From positions 124,001 to 188,000 of the forward strand of contig NZ_CANLRG010000004.1 of the NCBI RefSeq assembly GCF_947493565.1: a stretch of DNA of 64,000 bases, in the 5' to 3' direction. The notes under the pieces were generated by a model. The model did no database searches. It had not been told where the DNA came from and saw nothing but the letters and a program-made list of their open reading frames with translations. This document shows, one piece after another, positions 1 through 8,882 of the stretch. Position 1 is the first letter of the stretch, and every line of letters begins with the position of its first letter. The DNA comes from an uncultured Lutibacter sp. (lineage in GTDB: Bacteria > Bacteroidota > Bacteroidia > Flavobacteriales > Flavobacteriaceae). The translations under genes were made by a program, and so were the position numbers.

Positions 1-1816
1 TATTTAATAAATCTGTTCTGCCAACTTTGGTTAAGGTGTTTCTTATCCATTGTTGATTTTCCTTTTTATACCAAAAGAAAAATCGATGTTGATCGTCTTT
101 TTCTTTTTTAGATTTTGGTGTTCTCGTTGGTTTTAACGTGTATGGATGATACCCACTATAATAAATCACAGTTGCAACCGTCATTGGAGTTGGTGTAAAC
201 CCTTGAACTTGCTCTAATTGAAACCCCATATCTTTAGTTTCAGCGGCCAAATTAGCCATATCTTCAACTTCACAAGCTGGGTGGTTAGATATAAAGTAAG
301 GTATTAATTGTAGATTAAGCTTTTTACGAATATTTATTTTGTCAAAGCGCTCTTTAAATTTATGAAAATAACTAAATGATGGTTTTCTCATTAACTTTAA
401 AACAGGATCAGAAGTGTGTTCTGGTGCAACTTTTAACCTACCTGAAACATGCTTGGTCATAACTTCTTCTGTATAAGCATCTAACTCTTTTGGATCGGCT
501 TTTTTATTAAATTCAGGAACCAACATATCATGTCTTATTCCACTACCAATAAACGATTTTTTTATTTTAGGATGCTTGTCTACAGCCTGATACAATTCTG
601 TTAAAGGTTTGTGTGAAGTATCTAAATTATGACAAATAACAGGAGATATACAAGATGGTGAAACACATTTATCACAAATTTCTTGTACTTTTCCTTTCAT
701 TTTATACATATTTGCCGAAGGCCCTCCAATATCAGACAAATACCCTTTAAAATCTGGCATATTTGCTACTTGATCAACTTCTTTTAAAATAGATTCCTGA
801 CTTCTACTTGCAATAAATTTTCCTTGATGAGCAGAAATAGTACAAAAACTACATCCTCCAAAACAACCTCTATGTATATTTATTGAAAATTTGATCATTT
901 CAAAAGCAGGAATTGCTCCTCTTTTATTATATTTTGGATGTGGTAAACGGGTAAATGGCAAATCAAACGAAGCATCTATTTCTGCTTCTGTCATAGTTTC
1001 AAAAGGTGGATTTATAACTAATGTTTTATCTCCTACCCCTTGAAAAATTCTATCAGCAAATAATTTATTTGACTCTTGTTCAATAACCTTAAAATTAGAC
1101 GCGAACAATTTTTTATCTTTTAAACAAACTTCGTGAGAATGAATTGTTACATCATTCCAATTTTTGTTTTTAGGAATATTTTCGCCTATATTTAATAGAA
1201 AAGCTGTTTGTTTAATTGTGGTTAAACTTGAAAATGGCACGCCTTTTTGAAGCAAAGTAACTATCTCTCGTAAAGGTTGTTCACCCATACCATACACTAA
1301 TAAATCTGCCTTAGAGTCTTCTAAAATTGTAGGTTTTAAAGTATCACTCCAATAATCATAATGTGTAACTCTTCTTAATGAAGCCTCAATCCCTCCAATT
1401 AAAACAGGGACATCTGGAAACTTTTGCTTTAAAATTTTTGTATAAACTGTGGTAGCGTAATCTGGTCTAAAGCCTTTATCTCCATTTGGTGTGTAAGCAT
1501 CTTTATCTCTCCTTCTTTTACTTGCTGTATAATTACTTACCATAGGATCCATACAACCTCCTGTAACAGCAAAAAACATCTTAGGCTTACCTAACTTTGT
1601 AAAATCTTGCAAATTATCGTGTACACTTGGTTGAGGAATAATCGCTACTTTTAAACCATAACTTTCCAATATTCTACCAACTACCGCATGGCCAAATGCC
1701 GGATGATCTACATAGGCATCTCCGCTAAAAAGAATTACATCTAATTCTTCCCAACCTCTTAACTTCACCTCTTTGCTAGTAGTAGGTAACCAATCTGAAA
1801 GTTTGTTCATCTTCAT
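1..1816 (-). CDS. YgiQ-family radical SAM protein (partial, cut by left edge)
   Basis: A long minus-strand reading frame runs off the left edge with no stop, so the C-terminus is missing (about 605 codons are present). The N-terminal third carries GDAYVDHPAFG and GGIEASLRR, typical of UPF0313/YgiQ proteins. At about residues 316-323 is a CxxxCxxC cluster within RGCFGGCSFC, the site that binds the radical-SAM [4Fe-4S] cluster. The family's substrate is not established. The start could be the ATG at 1816 or the one six bases downstream at 1810; a promoter -7 element ends only seven bases from 1816, so the message has almost no leader. It is divergent from the small secreted protein at 1974. The family call is firm, the reaction unknown. 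Confidence 0.9.
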   Translation of the reverse strand, partial: MKMNKLSDWLPTTSKEVKLRGWEELDVILFSGDAYVDHPAFGHAVVGRILESYGLKVAIIPQPSVHDNLQDFTKLGKPKMFFAVTGGCMDPMVSNYTASKRRRDKDAYTPNGDKGFRPDYATTVYTKILKQKFPDVPVLIGGIEASLRRVTHYDYWSDTLKPTILEDSKADLLVYGMGEQPLREIVTLLQKGVPFSSLTTIKQTAFLLNIGENIPKNKNWNDVTIHSHEVCLKDKKLFASNFKVIEQESNKLFADRIFQGVGDKTLVINPPFETMTEAEIDASFDLPFTRLPHPKYNKRGAIPAFEMIKFSINIHRGCFGGCSFCTISAHQGKFIASRSQESILKEVDQVANMPDFKGYLSDIGGPSANMYKMKGKVQEICDKCVSPSCISPVICHNLDTSHKPLTELYQAVDKHPKIKKSFIGSGIRHDMLVPEFNKKADPKELDAYTEEVMTKHVSGRLKVAPEHTSDPVLKLMRKPSFSYFHKFKERFDKINIRKKLNLQLIPYFISNHPACEVEDMANLAAETKDMGFQLEQVQGFTPTPMTVATVIYYSGYHPYTLKPTRTPKSKKEKDDQHRFFFWYKKENQQWIRNTLTKVGRTDLLN

Positions 1817-1822
1817 ATTTTG

Positions 1823-1856
1823 CAAAAGTACATTAAATAAAATGATTCTACTACAA
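1823..1856 (-). promoter_or_regulatory. Putative promoter of the ygiQ-like gene
   Basis: On the minus strand TACTTTTG (1823-1830) matches the Bacteroidota -7 consensus TAnnTTTG. A TTG lies 23 bp upstream (1854-1856), which is a little farther than the 19-21 bp seen at other promoters in this window. The predicted transcription start falls on or next to the start codon. Confidence 0.5.
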
Positions 1857-1884
1857 CTTTAAATTACCTAGTTTCTAAAGCTTT

Positions 1885-1910
1885 TGTTAACTAATGTTAA
1901 TGATTGTTAA
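1885..1910. repeat. Three TGTTAA repeats at exact 10-bp spacing
   Basis: TGTTAA occurs at 1885, 1895 and 1905 in the gap between two divergent genes. The two outer copies extend to the palindrome GTTAAC, so the block is also roughly symmetric. Spacing of one helical turn puts all three copies on the same face of the DNA, as in operators that bind a cooperative regulator. No binding protein can be named from sequence. Confidence 0.5.
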
Positions 1911-1973
1911 CAAATTAAACCTTTTAAATTTAATGTAGTCAAAAAGACATAAATAACAAAAAAATAATTTATC

Positions 1974-2453
1974 ATGAAAAAAATAATAGGATTTCTTACA
2001 CTAACATTACTTTTCTCAGTTCATATTAACGCACAAGGTTATAACCAAAGAGCTCAGCAAAGAACTAATTATAGCGCTGAACAAAAAGCTGAATTACAAG
2101 TTAAAAGAATGGCTTTAAATTTAGATTTAAATGAAAGTCAACAAAAAGCTATTTTAGAATTAAAATTAAAACAGGCTAAAGAGTTAGAACAAAAAAGAGC
2201 CGAATTTAGAGCTCAAAAACAAAATGGAACAAAAATTTCATCAGATGAACGTTTCAGAAATAAACAAGACAGATTAGATAGACAGATAGCTACTAAAGCT
2301 GAAATGAAAAAAATTTTAAACAAAGAGCAATTTAGCAAATGGGAAAAATTTAGTAAAACTCAAAGATTTAGAACTGCAAAAAAATTCAATAATAAAGCTA
2401 ATAGATCAAACAAAAAAACGACTTCCTTTAGAAAACATAAAAATAGATTTTAG
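1974..2453 (+). CDS. Small secreted basic helical protein, Spy/CpxP-like
   Basis: A 159-residue protein with an N-terminal signal peptide (hydrophobic residues about 4-17, probable cleavage after INA, before QGYNQ). The mature part is rich in Lys, Gln, Glu and Arg and predicted to be helical. MALNLDLNESQQKAI followed by a second helix with LNKEQFSKWEKF resembles the paired LTxxQ-type helices of periplasmic Spy/CpxP proteins. The last 30 residues are strongly basic (many Lys/Asn/Arg). It stands alone, behind an intergenic region with phased TGTTAA repeats and in front of a hairpin terminator. The Spy-like assignment rests on pattern only; binding of nucleic acid or acidic polymer by the basic tail is equally possible. 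Confidence 0.7.
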   Translation: MKKIIGFLTLTLLFSVHINAQGYNQRAQQRTNYSAEQKAELQVKRMALNLDLNESQQKAILELKLKQAKELEQKRAEFRAQKQNGTKISSDERFRNKQDRLDRQIATKAEMKKILNKEQFSKWEKFSKTQRFRTAKKFNNKANRSNKKTTSFRKHKNRF

Positions 2454-2481
2454 TTAGTTTTAAATCTTAATTGTTAGAATG

Positions 2482-2514
2482 AAAAAACGAGTTGTTAAAA
2501 CAACTCGTTTTTTT
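2482..2514. terminator. Bidirectional hairpin terminator
   Basis: ACGAGTTGTT and its complement AACAACTCGT form a hairpin flanked by an A-run on the left and a T-run on the right. It lies between convergent genes (1974 plus, 2546 minus) and can serve both. Confidence 0.8.
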
Positions 2515-2545
2515 AAAATAATGTATTATTTTAATAGAAAAGCAA

Positions 2546-3550
2546 TTATTTTGTTATTAATAAAGTTTGACCAACACTTATATTATTTGAATTTAAACCG
2601 TTTAATATTTTTAATTCTTGAATCGTTAAATTATATTTTTTAGATATTGAATATAAGGTATCTCCCTCCTTAACATTATGGGTAGTAGGTTTTTTGTTTA
2701 CAATTGTTTTATTATCTACTACTTGCAATTTTTGCCCAACATATAAATTATTAGACCTCAGTTTATTAAGTTTTTTAAGCTCTTTAACGGTAAGTCCATA
2801 TTTTTTTGAAATTGAAAATAATGTTTCTTTAGTTTTAACTCTATGAAACCCTTCTGCCAAATTTTCTATTTCTTTATTTGATTCTTTGAAAACAATTCGT
2901 TCTTTTACTTCTTCATCAATTTTAAAAGCAGTTCCCAAAACTTGAGTATCGTATTTATGTAGATCGTATTTTTCAATTAGTGCAATTAATTTTGCAGGGT
3001 ACCTTCTATCTGTTGCATAACCAGCTTCACTTAACCCTTTTGCCCAGGCTACATAATCTCCTTGATTGTATTTAAATAATTTAGAATATCTAGATCTATG
3101 TTTTAAAAATAACGAATGATCTCTAAATGATTTACTAGGATCTTTATATACTCTAAAGCATTCTCCTTTAGCATCATCATCATGATAGGTTTTGTCGCCT
3201 TCCCAACCTCTATGGCATTTTATACCAAAATGATTGTTAGACTTTCTAGTTAATTCACTTTTCCCACTTGAAGATTCTAAAATACCTTGTGCTAGGGTAA
3301 TACTTGCTGGTATTTTATAAATTTTCATTTCATCCATCGCGGTTTGTTTATATTTTTCAATATAAGCTAGTGTAGCATCCTTAATTGTCGGTTGAATTTG
3401 AGATCTTTTAGAAATTGGATTACTCGTCTTTTGTTCAATGATAACTTCTTTTTGCTTTACTTTAGAAGCTTTAGCCATTCTTTTTTTAGACTTACAACTT
3501 GCAAGTAAACAGATTGTTAACAAACAAAAAAATACATGTTTAAATCTCAT
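2546..3550 (-). CDS. Glucosaminidase lipoprotein with two LysM domains
   Basis: A 334-residue protein with a lipobox LASC, so Cys19 is the probable lipid-modified residue. Residues about 60-200 form a glucosaminidase domain of the Bax/FlgJ type (GH73-like); Glu92 in ILESSSGKSEL is the expected catalytic acid. Two LysM modules follow (about 235-278 and 290-334), both with the TLFSISKKYGL / TLYSISKKYNL pattern, which bind peptidoglycan. The protein should hydrolyse or remodel the glycan strands of the cell wall from the periplasmic side of the outer membrane. It begins two bases after the PLP-enzyme gene upstream and ends in the shared terminator, so it is the last gene of a three-gene operon. 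Confidence 0.9.
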   Translation of the reverse strand: MRFKHVFFCLLTICLLASCKSKKRMAKASKVKQKEVIIEQKTSNPISKRSQIQPTIKDATLAYIEKYKQTAMDEMKIYKIPASITLAQGILESSSGKSELTRKSNNHFGIKCHRGWEGDKTYHDDDAKGECFRVYKDPSKSFRDHSLFLKHRSRYSKLFKYNQGDYVAWAKGLSEAGYATDRRYPAKLIALIEKYDLHKYDTQVLGTAFKIDEEVKERIVFKESNKEIENLAEGFHRVKTKETLFSISKKYGLTVKELKKLNKLRSNNLYVGQKLQVVDNKTIVNKKPTTHNVKEGDTLYSISKKYNLTIQELKILNGLNSNNISVGQTLLITK

Positions 3551-3552
3551 AA

Positions 3553-4485
3553 TTATTGTATTTGGGGCATTTTCTTTTTATTTAAAAAAATATTCATTCC
3601 ATCAATTCCTTGCAAACCACCAGTATGTATTGCTAAAATTTTGGTTCCATTTGGAAAACAGTCCTTTTTTATTTCTTCCACTAGTCCAAAAATCATTTTT
3701 CCAGTATAAACTGGATCCAATGCTATGTCAGTTTCTGCTTTAAATTTATTGATAAAATTAATTAATTCTACTGAAACTTTAGCATAACCACCAAAATGAT
3801 AGTTAGTATTTAAACTCCAATTATCATTTCTTAGTACATATTTTTTAATTTCATTTTGAAGAAAATCACCTTTCAAAGCTGGAAAACCGATTACTTTTTG
3901 ATATTTTTTAGTAGAATTTATCAAACCTGAAATTGTTCCTCCAGTACCTACAGCAGAACAAATAACATCAAATTTGGTATCTTCTTCATTTAATATTTCT
4001 TCACAACCTCTGACTGCAAATTTATTGGTTCCTCCTTCAGGAACTAAATAAAAATTACCAAACATTTTTTTTAAAGAATCAATAAAAACTTTAGATGTTT
4101 TATTTCTATAGCTGCTTCTAGATACAAAATGTAATTGCATTCGATGCTCTGATGCAAACTTTAACGTTGGGTTATTTTGAAGAATTTCATTTAAATTATG
4201 AGCTAGTTCATCTCCTCTTATAATTCCAATAGTTTTAAATTTATATTCAAAACCTGCAGCAGCAGTGGCGGCTATATGATTAGAATATGCACCTCCAAAG
4301 GTTAATAAAGTAGTTTTATTTTGTTTTAGAGCTTCTTCAATATTGTATTTAAGTTTCCGATATTTATTCCCTGAAATAAAAGGATGCAATTCATCTTCCC
4401 TTTTTATAAAAAGTGACACTTTTTTATCAGCTATTTCTGAAAAATGAACTTGTTGAATTCTACTATTTTTAGTTCCTAAGAGCAT
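3553..4485 (-). CDS. PLP-dependent ACC deaminase / D-cysteine desulfhydrase-like enzyme
   Basis: A 310-residue fold-type II PLP enzyme. Lys41 in FISGNKYRKL is the expected Schiff-base lysine and AVGTGGTISG (about residues 178-187) the phosphate-binding loop. The family includes 1-aminocyclopropane-1-carboxylate deaminase and D-cysteine desulfhydrase; sequence alone does not decide which substrate is used, and in bacteria without ethylene-related metabolism a D-amino-acid role is more likely. Its start overlaps the 3' end of the ABC-F gene by 10 bases and the glucosaminidase follows two bases after its stop, so the three are very likely cotranscribed. The placement next to a wall hydrolase is suggestive but no functional link is known. 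Confidence 0.85.
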   Translation of the reverse strand: MLLGTKNSRIQQVHFSEIADKKVSLFIKREDELHPFISGNKYRKLKYNIEEALKQNKTTLLTFGGAYSNHIAATAAAGFEYKFKTIGIIRGDELAHNLNEILQNNPTLKFASEHRMQLHFVSRSSYRNKTSKVFIDSLKKMFGNFYLVPEGGTNKFAVRGCEEILNEEDTKFDVICSAVGTGGTISGLINSTKKYQKVIGFPALKGDFLQNEIKKYVLRNDNWSLNTNYHFGGYAKVSVELINFINKFKAETDIALDPVYTGKMIFGLVEEIKKDCFPNGTKILAIHTGGLQGIDGMNIFLNKKKMPQIQ

Positions 4486-6395
4486 TCTTCAATCTTCATT
4501 TGTAGATCTTCCCACTCTTCCATTAATACATCTAATTGATCTTTTTTAGCTTGATAATTCTTAAAAAAATCAGGATTAGAAGTAACTTGTTCAGAATTTT
4601 CAAAAATTTCTGCATCTAAGTTTAAAATATCAGTTTCTAAAATTGCAATATTTTTTTCCACTTTTGCTAATCTATTTTTTAATTGTTTAGCCTCCTTTTC
4701 TCTTTGCTTATTCTCTAAATATGCATCCTTCCCTTTAGAAATAGTTTCTGACTTTTCAACGGTTCTTTTCTCAATTTCTCTAAAATCTTCTAAATTGTAT
4801 TGTTCTAAATAATAATCAATATCTCCTAAATACTCTTTTATTACTTTGTCTTTAAATTCATATACTTTATTACTTAACCCTTGTAAAAAATCACGATCGT
4901 GTGAAACTAAAATTAAGGTGCCTTCAAAATTATTGAGCGCCTGCTTAAGAACATTTTTTGATGCAATATCTAAATGATTGGTTGGTTCATCCATAACCAA
5001 TACATTAAATGGATTTAAAAGCATTTTACATAAAGCCAATCTATTTCTTTCACCACCCGAAAGAACTTTAACTTTTTTATCTACATCTTCTCCACTAAAC
5101 AAAAAGGAACCTAGCATATCTCTAACTTTAGTTCTGTTAGCATCTGATGATGCATCTTCCATGATTTCCAAAACTGTTTTTTCACCATTCAAATACTCAG
5201 CTTGATTTTGAGCAAAATAACCGATTTGAACATTGTGACCCAACTTCATATCTCCATCAAAATCTATTTCCCCAACAATCATTTTAGCCAACGTAGATTT
5301 TCCTTGTCCGTTTTGCCCAACAAATGCAATTTTACTATTACGTTCTATTAACAAATCTACATTTTCTAGCACCTGATTACTTCCATAGTTTTTAGCTAAA
5401 TCTTTTGCCTCAATAATAATTTTACCTGGTTGAACTGAAATTGGGAAACGAATATTTAATGTTGCATGGTCATCTCCATCAACTTCTATTCGATCAACTT
5501 TTTCCAACTTTTTTATTAAGGATTGTGCAAATGCAGCTTTAGACGCTTTGTACCTGAATTTTTCAATGAGTTGTTCTGTATGTTTTATTTCTTTTTCCTG
5601 ATTTTTCTGTGCTTGTAGTTGTTTCTCTTTTATATCTTTTCTCAATTCTAAAAACTGAGTATAAGGTTTATTATAGTCGTAAATTTTACCTAATGAAATT
5701 TCAATAGTTCTATTGGTTACGTTATCTAAAAACATTTTATCATGCGAAACTAAAACCACCGCTCTTGCGTAAGATTTTAAAAAGTTTTCTAACCAAATTA
5801 TCGATTCGATATCTAAATGGTTTGTTGGTTCGTCTAATAATAATATATCGTTTTTTTGAAGTAGTAACTTCGCCAACTCAATTCTCATTCTCCAACCTCC
5901 AGAAAAGGTTTCGGTAAGTTTTCCAAAATCTTCTCTTTTAAAACCTAATCCTTGTAAAATCTTTTCAGTTTCACCTTGGTAATTGTATCCTCCTAGCAAT
6001 TCATACCTATGAGTTAAATCATCTAAATCGTGTAACAAATTATGGTAAGACTCAGATTCGTAGTCCGTTCTCTCTGCAAGTTGCACATTTATTTCTTCTA
6101 ACTGTTTTTCAACACTTTTTATTTCAACAAAAGCTGTATATGCTTCCTCTAAAATGGTATTGCCAAACGTAAAATCTATATCCTGTTTTAAAAAGCCAAT
6201 ACTTGTGTTTTTTTCAAACGCCATAGTACCCGTATCACATTCTAATTCACGAGCAATTATTTTAAGCAACGTAGATTTTCCAGCACCATTTTTTCCAATA
6301 AGTCCAACTCTATTTCCTGAAACTAGCTTAAATGTAATTTCTGAAAATAATTCTGTGCCTCCAAATGAAATTGATACGTTGTGTGCGTTTAACAT
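4476..6395 (-). CDS. ABC-F family ATPase (ribosome-associated type)
   Basis: A 639-residue protein with two ATP-binding cassettes and no membrane segments, the ABC-F architecture. The first cassette has Walker A GKNGAGKST, signature FSGGWRMR and Walker B LLLDEPTNHLD; the second has GQNGQGKST, LSGGERNR and VMDEPTNHLD. A charged linker joins them and a C-terminal coiled coil of about 90 residues closes the protein, as in the Uup/EttA-type factors that act on the ribosome. Bacteroidota carry several paralogues; which one this is cannot be settled here. First gene of a minus-strand operon, with its promoter back to back with that of the divergent DUF983 gene. Confidence 0.92.
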   Translation of the reverse strand: MLNAHNVSISFGGTELFSEITFKLVSGNRVGLIGKNGAGKSTLLKIIARELECDTGTMAFEKNTSIGFLKQDIDFTFGNTILEEAYTAFVEIKSVEKQLEEINVQLAERTDYESESYHNLLHDLDDLTHRYELLGGYNYQGETEKILQGLGFKREDFGKLTETFSGGWRMRIELAKLLLQKNDILLLDEPTNHLDIESIIWLENFLKSYARAVVLVSHDKMFLDNVTNRTIEISLGKIYDYNKPYTQFLELRKDIKEKQLQAQKNQEKEIKHTEQLIEKFRYKASKAAFAQSLIKKLEKVDRIEVDGDDHATLNIRFPISVQPGKIIIEAKDLAKNYGSNQVLENVDLLIERNSKIAFVGQNGQGKSTLAKMIVGEIDFDGDMKLGHNVQIGYFAQNQAEYLNGEKTVLEIMEDASSDANRTKVRDMLGSFLFSGEDVDKKVKVLSGGERNRLALCKMLLNPFNVLVMDEPTNHLDIASKNVLKQALNNFEGTLILVSHDRDFLQGLSNKVYEFKDKVIKEYLGDIDYYLEQYNLEDFREIEKRTVEKSETISKGKDAYLENKQREKEAKQLKNRLAKVEKNIAILETDILNLDAEIFENSEQVTSNPDFFKNYQAKKDQLDVLMEEWEDLQMKIEECS

Positions 6396-6425
6396 AATTT
6401 ATTACTTATAAGAATTAAAATATTT

Positions 6426-6441
6426 TAACTTTGCAAATCTA
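6426..6441. promoter_or_regulatory. Back-to-back divergent -7 elements
   Basis: TAACTTTG on the plus strand (6426-6433) directly abuts TAGATTTG read on the minus strand (6434-6441). Both match TAnnTTTG exactly. The plus element lies 28 bases from the DUF983 start and the minus element 38 bases from the ABC-F start. I find no good TTG -33 element for either at 19-21 bp. Confidence 0.5.
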
Positions 6442-6461
6442 TTATAATTTTAATTAATGTT

Positions 6462-6860
6462 ATGATTAAAAAAGGAAGTAAACTTTACAGTATTTTATTT
6501 AATAAATGTCCTCAATGTCACGAAGGAGATTTTATGAATGAAAAAAATATGTTCAAACTTCATAAAGCATTTAAAATGAATGAAAAATGTGCTCATTGTG
6601 GTTTAAAATATATGATGGAACCTTCATTTTTTTATGGCGCAATGTATGTAAATTATGCTTTAACGGTAGGACTTGCAATTATTACATTTGTTATTGCTAC
6701 TTTGTTTTTTGATATGACAATGTTAGAAAGTTTCTTCCCTATAGTTGTTGTTTTAATTTTAACGATACCAATTACAATTAGATTATCTAGAATTATTTGG
6801 ATAAATATATTTGTAAAATACAAACCAAATTCTACCAAACTAAACACTAGTGAAACCTAG
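6462..6860 (+). CDS. DUF983 family membrane protein
   Basis: A 132-residue protein with two CxxC pairs (CPQC near residue 18 and CAHCG near residue 47) forming a probable zinc ribbon, followed by two membrane segments (about residues 62-84 and 89-110). This matches DUF983, a family of unknown function that is common in Bacteroidota and alphaproteobacteria. Its 3' end overlaps the convergent FAD oxidoreductase gene by 14 bases. Confidence 0.85.
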   Translation: MIKKGSKLYSILFNKCPQCHEGDFMNEKNMFKLHKAFKMNEKCAHCGLKYMMEPSFFYGAMYVNYALTVGLAIITFVIATLFFDMTMLESFFPIVVVLILTIPITIRLSRIIWINIFVKYKPNSTKLNTSET

Positions 6861-7887
6861 AAATATCAATTTCTGTAGACAACTTAATATCATATTCTAA
6901 ATAATTATAAAGTGCTTTGGCGGTAATTGGAGCAATCATAACTCCTCTTGTTCCTAACCCATTTAGAATAGCTAAATTTTTATATTTTGGATGTTTTCCT
7001 ACCAAAGGTCTTCTGTCTTTTATCGTTGGCCTAATCCCTGCAATATGCTCAACAATTTGATAAGGAACGGTTATAAAAGAATCTAATTTAGTTATCAATT
7101 CTTGTTTGCCTTCCTCCGTTGGATTTTTTGTTTTATCCTTCCAATTAAATGTCGCTCCTACTTTATAGTAGTTATTTCCTAAAGGCATTACAAAAACTGC
7201 TGCTTTAATTAAAAAATCTATTGTTAACTCAGGCGCATGTATAATTATTAATTCTCCTTTAGCTTCTTGCATTGGCAAATAATTAAAAAAAGGATTTTTT
7301 TGGAGTCCAAAACCTTCACAAAAAACTATTTTTGAAGCTTTTATCTCTTTATATACTACTTCATTATTTGCTATCTCAAGATTAGAATAAATAAAGCTTT
7401 CACCTTTAAGTTTATTTTGATTGTTTAAATAAGTTCTATAGTCTTTTAATAATTCTTTTGTATCTATCCTACCTGTATTGGTCAATTTACCAAAACCAGC
7501 ATTTGAAAGCACTCCTTTAAACTTTTTATGAATAATTTTAGAGCTCATATAATTAGATAAAGAAGGTTTATCGGCGGCTATAAACCAATTATTTTGCTCT
7601 TCAATAGATTTAAATATTCTGTAAATATCAACTTTATAATCATATTTTTTTTGAAATTTGATTTCGAGCTCATTATAAAAAGGTAACGCTATTTTTAGTT
7701 GATCTTCGGCTTCCCAAACGGGTGTAAATCTTTTTAAAATTACTGGATTGTACATGCCACCAGCTACTTTAGATGAATTTTGAGAATCATCTTCAAAAAC
7801 TATAAAAGATTTATTTTCTTCTTCTAACTTTTTCGTAAAAGCTAAACCAGCTAAACCTAAACCAACAATTAAATAATCTACTTGCAT
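6847..7887 (-). CDS. FAD-dependent oxidoreductase, D-amino-acid-oxidase fold
   Basis: A 346-residue protein that starts with a dinucleotide-binding motif, YLIVGLGLAGLAF, and ends with IAGIRPTIKDRRPLVGKH and a Gly-rich FAD-contacting segment (ILNGLGTRGVM), the order seen in the DAO family. No signal peptide, so cytosolic. The substrate cannot be read from the sequence; amine or D-amino acid oxidation is the family default. A -7 element ends five bases before the ATG, which predicts a leaderless message. The gene overlaps the DUF983 gene tail to tail. Confidence 0.85.
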   Translation of the reverse strand: MQVDYLIVGLGLAGLAFTKKLEEENKSFIVFEDDSQNSSKVAGGMYNPVILKRFTPVWEAEDQLKIALPFYNELEIKFQKKYDYKVDIYRIFKSIEEQNNWFIAADKPSLSNYMSSKIIHKKFKGVLSNAGFGKLTNTGRIDTKELLKDYRTYLNNQNKLKGESFIYSNLEIANNEVVYKEIKASKIVFCEGFGLQKNPFFNYLPMQEAKGELIIIHAPELTIDFLIKAAVFVMPLGNNYYKVGATFNWKDKTKNPTEEGKQELITKLDSFITVPYQIVEHIAGIRPTIKDRRPLVGKHPKYKNLAILNGLGTRGVMIAPITAKALYNYLEYDIKLSTEIDISRFH

Positions 7888-7891
7888 ATCA

Positions 7892-7899
7892 CAAAATTA
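7892..7899 (-). promoter_or_regulatory. -7 element of the FAD oxidoreductase gene
   Basis: TAATTTTG on the minus strand matches TAnnTTTG. The distance from its G to the A of the start codon is five bases, so transcription should start on or within a base or two of the ATG. No TTG is present at the usual upstream distance. Confidence 0.4.
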
Positions 7900-7910
7900 G
7901 TATAAAACAA

Positions 7911-7942
7911 AAAACTCTTGTAGTTGTTGTTACAAGAGTTTT
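7911..7942 (-). terminator. Terminator of the gldKLMN operon
   Basis: Twelve-base arms AAAACTCTTGTA and TACAAGAGTTTT enclose an 8-base loop. On the minus strand the stem is followed by a T-rich run. It lies 24 bases after the gldN stop. Confidence 0.85.
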
Positions 7943-7965
7943 TCGTTATTTATTGCTTTTAAAAG

Positions 7966-8868
7966 TTAATAGTTCCACATATCCAATTCTTTATTTCTAA
8001 TTTCATCTTTAATTTTATTAGATTCTAGCACTTGGAAAAGTGCGTTTCCTTTTACATAATTAGAAACTTCTCTATCGCCATAAATATTTTCTTCTTTATA
8101 GATAATAGAACTAAACCTTCTTGCATTAAGTATATGATCAAAAGAAATAGGATAAGCTGAATTTTTTTGGTTAAACACTTTCATTTTATGAAGAACATTT
8201 CGTGCATCTGGGAACCAAACCCAAAATAATGCAAGCTGTTCAGAAATATCGATATCTTCTCTCCCCATAATTTGAACATCTGGAGCAACTGGAGCTATGG
8301 CTAATAAACGAAATTTTAATTCTCCTTGACGCTTATCAAAATACCACAAGCCTTTAATTTTAAACCCTTCAATATCTTGAGAAGTCAAATTAACCTTATC
8401 TATATATTCATCAATATTTGTGCTTCCTGCATTTAATTCGTCAAACCCAGCATCGGTGGTATCTATTCTAAAAAGTTTACTGTTTATTTCAGCTTTGGTC
8501 ATTTTTGCTGTAAAATATGAATCATCGTAAACTTCTGTTATTTCATCATTTTTAATACCACGCAATAAAGTATCGAATAAGGAACGTCTATCTTTAGAAA
8601 CGTTTGTAGTATCTACTGGGTAATACATTGGTAAATTAATACGCTCATTTAAATCAATATATTCCCAAACTACTTTAGACCAAAGAATATCTCTATCATC
8701 AACATAACCATATTCTAATGGTTTATCATTATCAGTAGCTAATTGTTCCGCAGTTTTTTTACCAATATCAGAAGGTTTTTTAGCATTCAATAAATTTGAC
8801 TGAGCAAACATGTTGTTTACCAGCATAAATCCTAAAATTAAAATTCCAATATTTCTTTTATTCATCAT
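7966..8868 (-). CDS. gldN: Gliding motility / type IX secretion protein GldN
   Basis: A 300-residue protein with a signal peptide ending in NMFAQ. It corresponds to GldN (PorN in Porphyromonas), a periplasmic part of the type IX secretion system that joins the GldK lipoprotein ring below the outer membrane. Features seen include the Trp- and Asp-rich start of the mature part (DDRDILWSKVVWEYIDLNER) and a segment LFWVWFPDARNVLHKMKVFN typical of the family. Fourth and last gene of gldKLMN; it follows gldM by 14 bases and ends at a strong terminator. Two adjacent ATG codons start the frame; either may be used. Confidence 0.95.
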   Translation of the reverse strand: MMNKRNIGILILGFMLVNNMFAQSNLLNAKKPSDIGKKTAEQLATDNDKPLEYGYVDDRDILWSKVVWEYIDLNERINLPMYYPVDTTNVSKDRRSLFDTLLRGIKNDEITEVYDDSYFTAKMTKAEINSKLFRIDTTDAGFDELNAGSTNIDEYIDKVNLTSQDIEGFKIKGLWYFDKRQGELKFRLLAIAPVAPDVQIMGREDIDISEQLALFWVWFPDARNVLHKMKVFNQKNSAYPISFDHILNARRFSSIIYKEENIYGDREVSNYVKGNALFQVLESNKIKDEIRNKELDMWNY

Positions 8869-8882
8869 AATTAATTTTCCAT

